A stretch of 9,905 nucleotides of DNA from JAOTYV01 sp041557595 (GTDB lineage Bacteria; Pseudomonadota; Alphaproteobacteria; UBA8366): contig JBFFGE010000170.1 in the NCBI GenBank assembly GCA_041557595.1, forward strand, positions 1-9,905. Reading direction: 5' to 3'. Below the pieces are notes generated by a model. That model was not told the DNA's origin, made no database searches, and saw nothing but the letters and a program-made list of their open reading frames with translations. The translations under genes and the position numbers were made by a program. Below, piece by piece: positions 6,312 to 9,905 of the stretch (its first letter is position 1; each line of letters starts with the position of its first letter).

Positions 6312-7421
6312 ATGCAGACGCGCGCCGCTGTCGCACACAAGGCCGGAGAACCGCTCAGCATAGAAACCGTGGAACTCGATGGCCCGAAAGCGGGCGAATG
6401 CCTGGTTGAAATCAAGGCGACGGGAGTCTGTCACACCGATGAATTCACACGCTCGGGCGAAGATCCGGAAGGCGTTTTTCCGGCGATCCTTGGCCATGAA
6501 GGCGCCGGGGTGGTGGTCGATGTCGGCGCCGGCGTCACAAGCCTGAAGCCCGGCGATCACGTGATCCCGCTATACACGCCGGAATGCCGGACCTGCGACT
6601 ACTGCACCAGCGGCAAGACGAATTTGTGCCAGTCGATTCGCGAGACCCAGGGCCAGGGCGTGATGCCCGATGGGACGAGCCGCTTCAAACTCGGCAAGGA
6701 CCCGGTCTACCACTACATGGGTACTTCCACTTTTTCCAACCACACGGTGGTGCCGGAAATCGCGCTCGCGAAAATCCGCGAGGACGCGCCTTTCGAGAAG
6801 GTCTGCTACATCGGCTGCGGCGTCACCACAGGGCTGGGCGCCGTGATGAACACGGCTAAGGTCGAGCCCGGCGCCAATTGCGTGGTTTTCGGGCTTGGCG
6901 GTATCGGCCTGAACGTAATCCAGGGCTTGCGGATCGCGGGCGCGGACATGATCGTGGGCGTCGACCTCAACCCGAAGAAAAAGAGCCTGGCCGAGAAATT
7001 TGGCATGACGCACTTCGTCAACCCGAGCGAGGTTGAGGGCGATTTGGTGCCGTATCTCGTCGATCTTACGAAGGGCGGCGCGGATTACAGCTTCGAATGC
7101 ATCGGCAATGTCAACGTCATGCGGCAGGCGCTCGAATGCGCGCACAAGGGATGGGGCGAAAGCATCATCGTCGGCGTGGCGGGCGCCGGGCAGGAAATTT
7201 CGACCCGGCCATTCCAGTTGGTGACCGGCCGCGTCTGGCGCGGCACCGCATTCGGCGGCGCGAGAGGCCGTACGGACGTGCCGAAAATCGTCGATTGGTA
7301 CATGAACGGCAAGATCAACATCGACGACCTGATTACCCACACCATGCCGTTGGACAAGATCAACGACGCCTTCGACCTGATGCATAGCGGCGAATCGATC
7401 CGCAGCGTCATCACCTATTGA
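6312..7421 (+). CDS. frmA: S-(hydroxymethyl)glutathione dehydrogenase / class III alcohol dehydrogenase
   Basis: A 369-residue cytoplasmic zinc-dependent medium-chain dehydrogenase. It oxidises the formaldehyde-glutathione adduct to S-formylglutathione with NAD and can also act on S-nitrosoglutathione. Catalytic zinc ligands are Cys40 (GVCHTD), His62-Glu63 (GHEGAG) and Cys169 (IGCGVTTG). Structural zinc ligands are Cys92, Cys95, Cys98 and Cys106 (ECRTCDYC...NLC). The class III signature IRETQGQGVMPDGTSRF (109-125) identifies the glutathione-dependent subgroup. The Rossmann motif is GLGGIG (194-199), with Asp218 indicating NAD. Length equals the family norm. The ribosome binding site AAGGAGG at 6296-6302 is nearly ideal, 9 nt before the ATG, suggesting high expression. 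The usual partner, S-formylglutathione hydrolase, is not next to it. Instead a TetR-type gene follows after 14 nt. Confidence 0.96.
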   Translation: MQTRAAVAHKAGEPLSIETVELDGPKAGECLVEIKATGVCHTDEFTRSGEDPEGVFPAILGHEGAGVVVDVGAGVTSLKPGDHVIPLYTPECRTCDYCTSGKTNLCQSIRETQGQGVMPDGTSRFKLGKDPVYHYMGTSTFSNHTVVPEIALAKIREDAPFEKVCYIGCGVTTGLGAVMNTAKVEPGANCVVFGLGGIGLNVIQGLRIAGADMIVGVDLNPKKKSLAEKFGMTHFVNPSEVEGDLVPYLVDLTKGGADYSFECIGNVNVMRQALECAHKGWGESIIVGVAGAGQEISTRPFQLVTGRVWRGTAFGGARGRTDVPKIVDWYMNGKINIDDLITHTMPLDKINDAFDLMHSGESIRSVITY

Positions 7422-7435
7422 ACGGAGTGTCGCCG

Positions 7436-8101
7436 ATGGCCCGCGCGGCGACTGACACGTCGACACGGCGGCGGCCCCGGACCGAGCTTGCCGGGAAAAT
7501 ACTGGACGCCGTGCTTGCCCTTGCCGAAGACGATGGCTGGTCGGCGCTTCGCCTGCGGACGATCGCCGAGCGGTTGGATGTTCCGTTGGGCGAAATCCTG
7601 GAACATTACCGCGATCTTGATGCGATCGCGGATGCTTGGTTCCAGCGCGCCTGGCACGCCATGCTGCAGCCCGTACCCGAAGACTTCGCGAGCCGGCAGC
7701 CGCCGGAGCGCATCGAGTTCATCATGATGCGCTGGTTCGACGCGCTCGCACCCCATCGGCGCGTCACCGGGCAGATGCTGGCGGCCAAGAGCTGGTATGC
7801 CCATCCGCATCACTGGGTGCCGGCGATCTTCAACCTGTCCCGCACCGTCCTTTGGCTTCGGGAAGCGGCGCGACTGGATGCGACCGGCCGTCAGCGCCAA
7901 GTGGAGGAAACGGGCCTCACCGCATTGTTTCTCGCGACGCTCGCCGTCTGGCTCCGCGACGAGACCGAACACCAGGAGCGCACACGGACGTTTCTGCAGC
8001 ATCGGCTCGACTCCGCCGACCGCTTGATGCGGGCGTTTTGGCGGCCGCGGCAACCCCAAGGCGAGCCCAATCCAAGCGACGATACGCGGAGTCCTTCATG
8101 A
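7436..8101 (+). CDS. TetR-family regulator with COQ9-like C-terminal half
   Basis: A 221-residue protein. Residues about 18-65 form a TetR-type DNA-binding domain (ILDAVLALAEDDGWSALRL, helix-turn-helix IAERLDVPLGEILEHYRDLDAIADAW), after a basic tail (RRRPRTE). Residues about 90-202 are all-helical: FDALAPHRRV, LSRTVLWLREAA, GLTALFLATLAVWLRDE, RTRTFLQHRLDSADRLM. This order of motifs resembles COQ9, the TetR-fold protein of ubiquinone synthesis. The complete helix-turn-helix favours a regulator, but a lipid-binding role cannot be excluded. ATG at 7436 is preferred because CGGAG lies 8 nt upstream; a TTG at 7418 would overlap frmA. The gene starts 14 nt after frmA and overlaps the next gene by 4 nt (ATGA), so all three probably form one operon. 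The ligand is unknown. Confidence 0.85.
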   Translation: MARAATDTSTRRRPRTELAGKILDAVLALAEDDGWSALRLRTIAERLDVPLGEILEHYRDLDAIADAWFQRAWHAMLQPVPEDFASRQPPERIEFIMMRWFDALAPHRRVTGQMLAAKSWYAHPHHWVPAIFNLSRTVLWLREAARLDATGRQRQVEETGLTALFLATLAVWLRDETEHQERTRTFLQHRLDSADRLMRAFWRPRQPQGEPNPSDDTRSPS

Positions 8102-9905
8102 CCAAAACCGAGACGCCCAAGCCGCCGCATGCTGCGCGGCGCCTTACCGTCACCGAGCGTCACAGCAACCGGCTGGAGGACCCCTACGCCTGGCTGAAGG
8201 ACGAAAACTGGCAACAGGTCATGCGCGAGCCGGAAGTGCTGGATGGGGAGATTCGCGCCTATCTGGAGGCGGAGAATGACTATACAACGGCGGTCTTGGC
8301 GCCGGTCGCGGATTTGAAGCAGCAACTGTTCGAGGAAATCAAGGGCCGCATCAAGGAAGACGATTCATCCGTCCCCGCACCGGACGGCGCCTTCGAATAT
8401 TACCGCCGGTACGAGACCGGCGGCCAGCATCCGCTCTATTGCCGCCGGGCCCGGAACGGCGCCGACCGAGACGAAGAGATTCTCCTGCACGGCGACCACG
8501 AAGCCGAGGGCCACCCCTATTTCGACGTCGCCGCCTGCAGCCAAAGCCCGGATCACCGCCGGCTCGCCTATGCGACCGACCTGAACGGATCCGAAATTTA
8601 TACGATCCAGGTCAAGGATCTGACACAGGACACGCTGCTCGACGATACGATCGCGAGCGCCCATGGCGCACTGGCGTGGGCCAATGACGGTGAGACGTTT
8701 TTCTACACCGTGCTCGACGATAACCACCGGCCGTCGCGGGTGTATCGCCACCGCATCGGCGACGATCCGGCCGCCGACGTCCTGGTGTACGAGGAACCGG
8801 ATGCCGGGTTTTTCGTCAACATCGGCCGCACCGAAAGCCGGCGTTTCGTCGTCATCGACGCGCATGACCATGAAACCTCGGAAGTGCGCCTGATCGATGC
8901 GGCGCGGCCGGACAGCCCGCCCGTGCTCGTCGCCGCCCGCGAAACCGGCTTGGAATACTCGGTCAGCCATCACGGCGACCGGTTGGTCATTCTCACCAAT
9001 GCGGACGGAGCCGAGGATTTCAAACTGATGACGGCCCCCGTCGACCGTCCCGGGCGGCCGCAATGGCAGGATCTGGTCCCCAAGCAGGACGGAACGCTGA
9101 TCGTCGACTTCGAAGTGTTCGCCGATCATCTTGTCCGGCTCGAACGGCATGACGGCCTTCCGCGCATCGTTGTCCGGCGCCTGAGCGACGGCGACGAACA
9201 CCGGATCGCCTTCGACGAAGCGGCCTATAGCCTGAGCCTGCTGGGCGGCCACGAATTCGAGACCGCGACCCTCCGTTTCGCCTACAGCTCGATGACCACG
9301 CCGGAACAGATCTTCGACTACGACATGACCACGCGCGACCGATCGTTGCGCAAAACCCAGGAAGTGCCGAGCGGTCACGATCCCGCCGACTATGTCACCC
9401 ATCGGATTTTCGCCACCAGCCATGACGGCGAGACGGTGCCCGTCTCCATCCTGTTCGGCCGCAATACCAAGCTCGACGGTTCGGCCCCGCTGTTGCTCTA
9501 CGGCTATGGCTCTTACGGCCATGCCATCCCCGCATCGTTCAGCGTGTCGCGCCTGAGCCTGGTCGACCGGGGTTTCGTCTATGCGATCGCGCATATCCGG
9601 GGCGGCACCGAACGCGGCTATGGCTGGTACCTCGCCGGCAAACGCGAAAACAAGATGAACACGTTTCTGGATTTTATCGCCGCGGCGGAAAAGCTCCGCG
9701 ATGACGGCTACGCGCGTGCGGGCGCGATCGCCTGCCACGGCGGCAGCGCCGGCGGCATGCTGGTCGGCGCGGTGGCCAACCTGCGGCCGGACCTGTTCAA
9801 TGCGGTGATCGGCGAAGTCCCCTTTGTCGACGTGCTCAACACGATGTGCGACGCCACGCTACCGCTGACGCCGCCGGAATGGCCGGAATGGGGCAATCCG
9901 ATCGA
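8098..9905 (+). CDS. ptrB: Oligopeptidase B (S9A prolyl oligopeptidase family), 3' end outside the window
   Basis: 602 codons are present, open at the right edge; the family is about 680-720 residues, so roughly the last 90-110 are missing. This serine peptidase cuts short peptides after basic residues and usually acts in the cytoplasm; no signal peptide is seen. N-terminal RLEDPYAWLKDENW (25-38) and AYLEAENDYT are standard for the family. A beta-propeller (about 75-410), with CSQSPDHRRLAYATDLNGSE and LAWANDGETFFYT, gates the active site. The alpha/beta-hydrolase domain starts near 420: LLLYGYGSYG, AHIRGGTERGYGWY and the nucleophile motif HGGSAGG with Ser550, then GEVPFVDVLNTM. The catalytic Asp and His lie beyond the window. 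The ATG overlaps the TetR-type stop (ATGA), with CGGAG 6 nt upstream. The GYGSYG and RGGTERGYGWY patterns favour oligopeptidase B over prolyl endopeptidase. Confidence 0.92.
   Translation, partial: MTKTETPKPPHAARRLTVTERHSNRLEDPYAWLKDENWQQVMREPEVLDGEIRAYLEAENDYTTAVLAPVADLKQQLFEEIKGRIKEDDSSVPAPDGAFEYYRRYETGGQHPLYCRRARNGADRDEEILLHGDHEAEGHPYFDVAACSQSPDHRRLAYATDLNGSEIYTIQVKDLTQDTLLDDTIASAHGALAWANDGETFFYTVLDDNHRPSRVYRHRIGDDPAADVLVYEEPDAGFFVNIGRTESRRFVVIDAHDHETSEVRLIDAARPDSPPVLVAARETGLEYSVSHHGDRLVILTNADGAEDFKLMTAPVDRPGRPQWQDLVPKQDGTLIVDFEVFADHLVRLERHDGLPRIVVRRLSDGDEHRIAFDEAAYSLSLLGGHEFETATLRFAYSSMTTPEQIFDYDMTTRDRSLRKTQEVPSGHDPADYVTHRIFATSHDGETVPVSILFGRNTKLDGSAPLLLYGYGSYGHAIPASFSVSRLSLVDRGFVYAIAHIRGGTERGYGWYLAGKRENKMNTFLDFIAAAEKLRDDGYARAGAIACHGGSAGGMLVGAVANLRPDLFNAVIGEVPFVDVLNTMCDATLPLTPPEWPEWGNPI

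Noticed and set aside
8365..9738. 457-codon open frame on the minus strand opposite the oligopeptidase gene
   Set aside because: It is the mirror of a GC-rich coding sequence. The plus strand encodes a clear S9A peptidase with all expected motifs, while the antisense translation shows no recognisable domain.
6312..9905. Possible mobile or defence island on the right side
   Set aside because: The genes are housekeeping or metabolic with uniform composition. There is no integrase, transposase, direct repeat or tRNA end.

Overview
The window is GC-rich, gene-dense bacterial chromosome with ordinary housekeeping content. The layout hflK-hflC-DUF2065-degP, divergent from an mrp/apbC gene, and the style of the proteins (glutathione-dependent class III alcohol dehydrogenase, COQ9-like TetR protein, oligopeptidase B) suggest an alphaproteobacterium, possibly of the Rhodospirillales type. 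That placement is inference from gene content, not from a marker gene. I see no rRNA, tRNA, CRISPR array, insertion sequence or phage gene.

Left half (1-4356, all minus strand; read from right to left): hflK and hflC overlap by 4 nt (ATGA) and encode the two stomatin/prohibitin-type membrane subunits that regulate the FtsH protease. A small DUF2065 membrane protein (YjeT type) follows 27 nt downstream, then a weak terminator-like hairpin, an AT-rich leader of about 170 nt, and degP, a periplasmic Do-type serine protease with two PDZ domains. degP ends in a short hairpin followed by a T run. Beyond it lies the 5' part of an MFS transporter cut by the window edge. HflKC, DUF2065 and DegP make a coherent envelope protein quality-control cluster.

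Middle (4357-6211): a divergent intergenic region of about 160 bp holds two adjacent perfect inverted repeats, then mrp (Fe-S cluster carrier P-loop ATPase with an N-terminal MIP18-type domain and a C-terminal CxxC). A small secreted CAP-domain protein is joined to mrp by a TGATG stop/start overlap. A stem-loop sits on the stop codon of the CAP gene.

Right half (6312-9905, plus strand): frmA (S-(hydroxymethyl)glutathione dehydrogenase, formaldehyde detoxification) has a strong ribosome binding site. A TetR-type gene follows 14 nt later; its C-terminal half resembles COQ9. It overlaps by 4 nt a prolyl-oligopeptidase-family gene (oligopeptidase B, ptrB/opB) that runs off the right edge with its catalytic serine present and its Asp and His beyond the window.

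I did not find a clearly new biological system. The points most worth a second look are the paired palindromes between hflK and mrp, the COQ9-like regulator in the frmA-tetR-opB run, and the mrp-CAP coupling.
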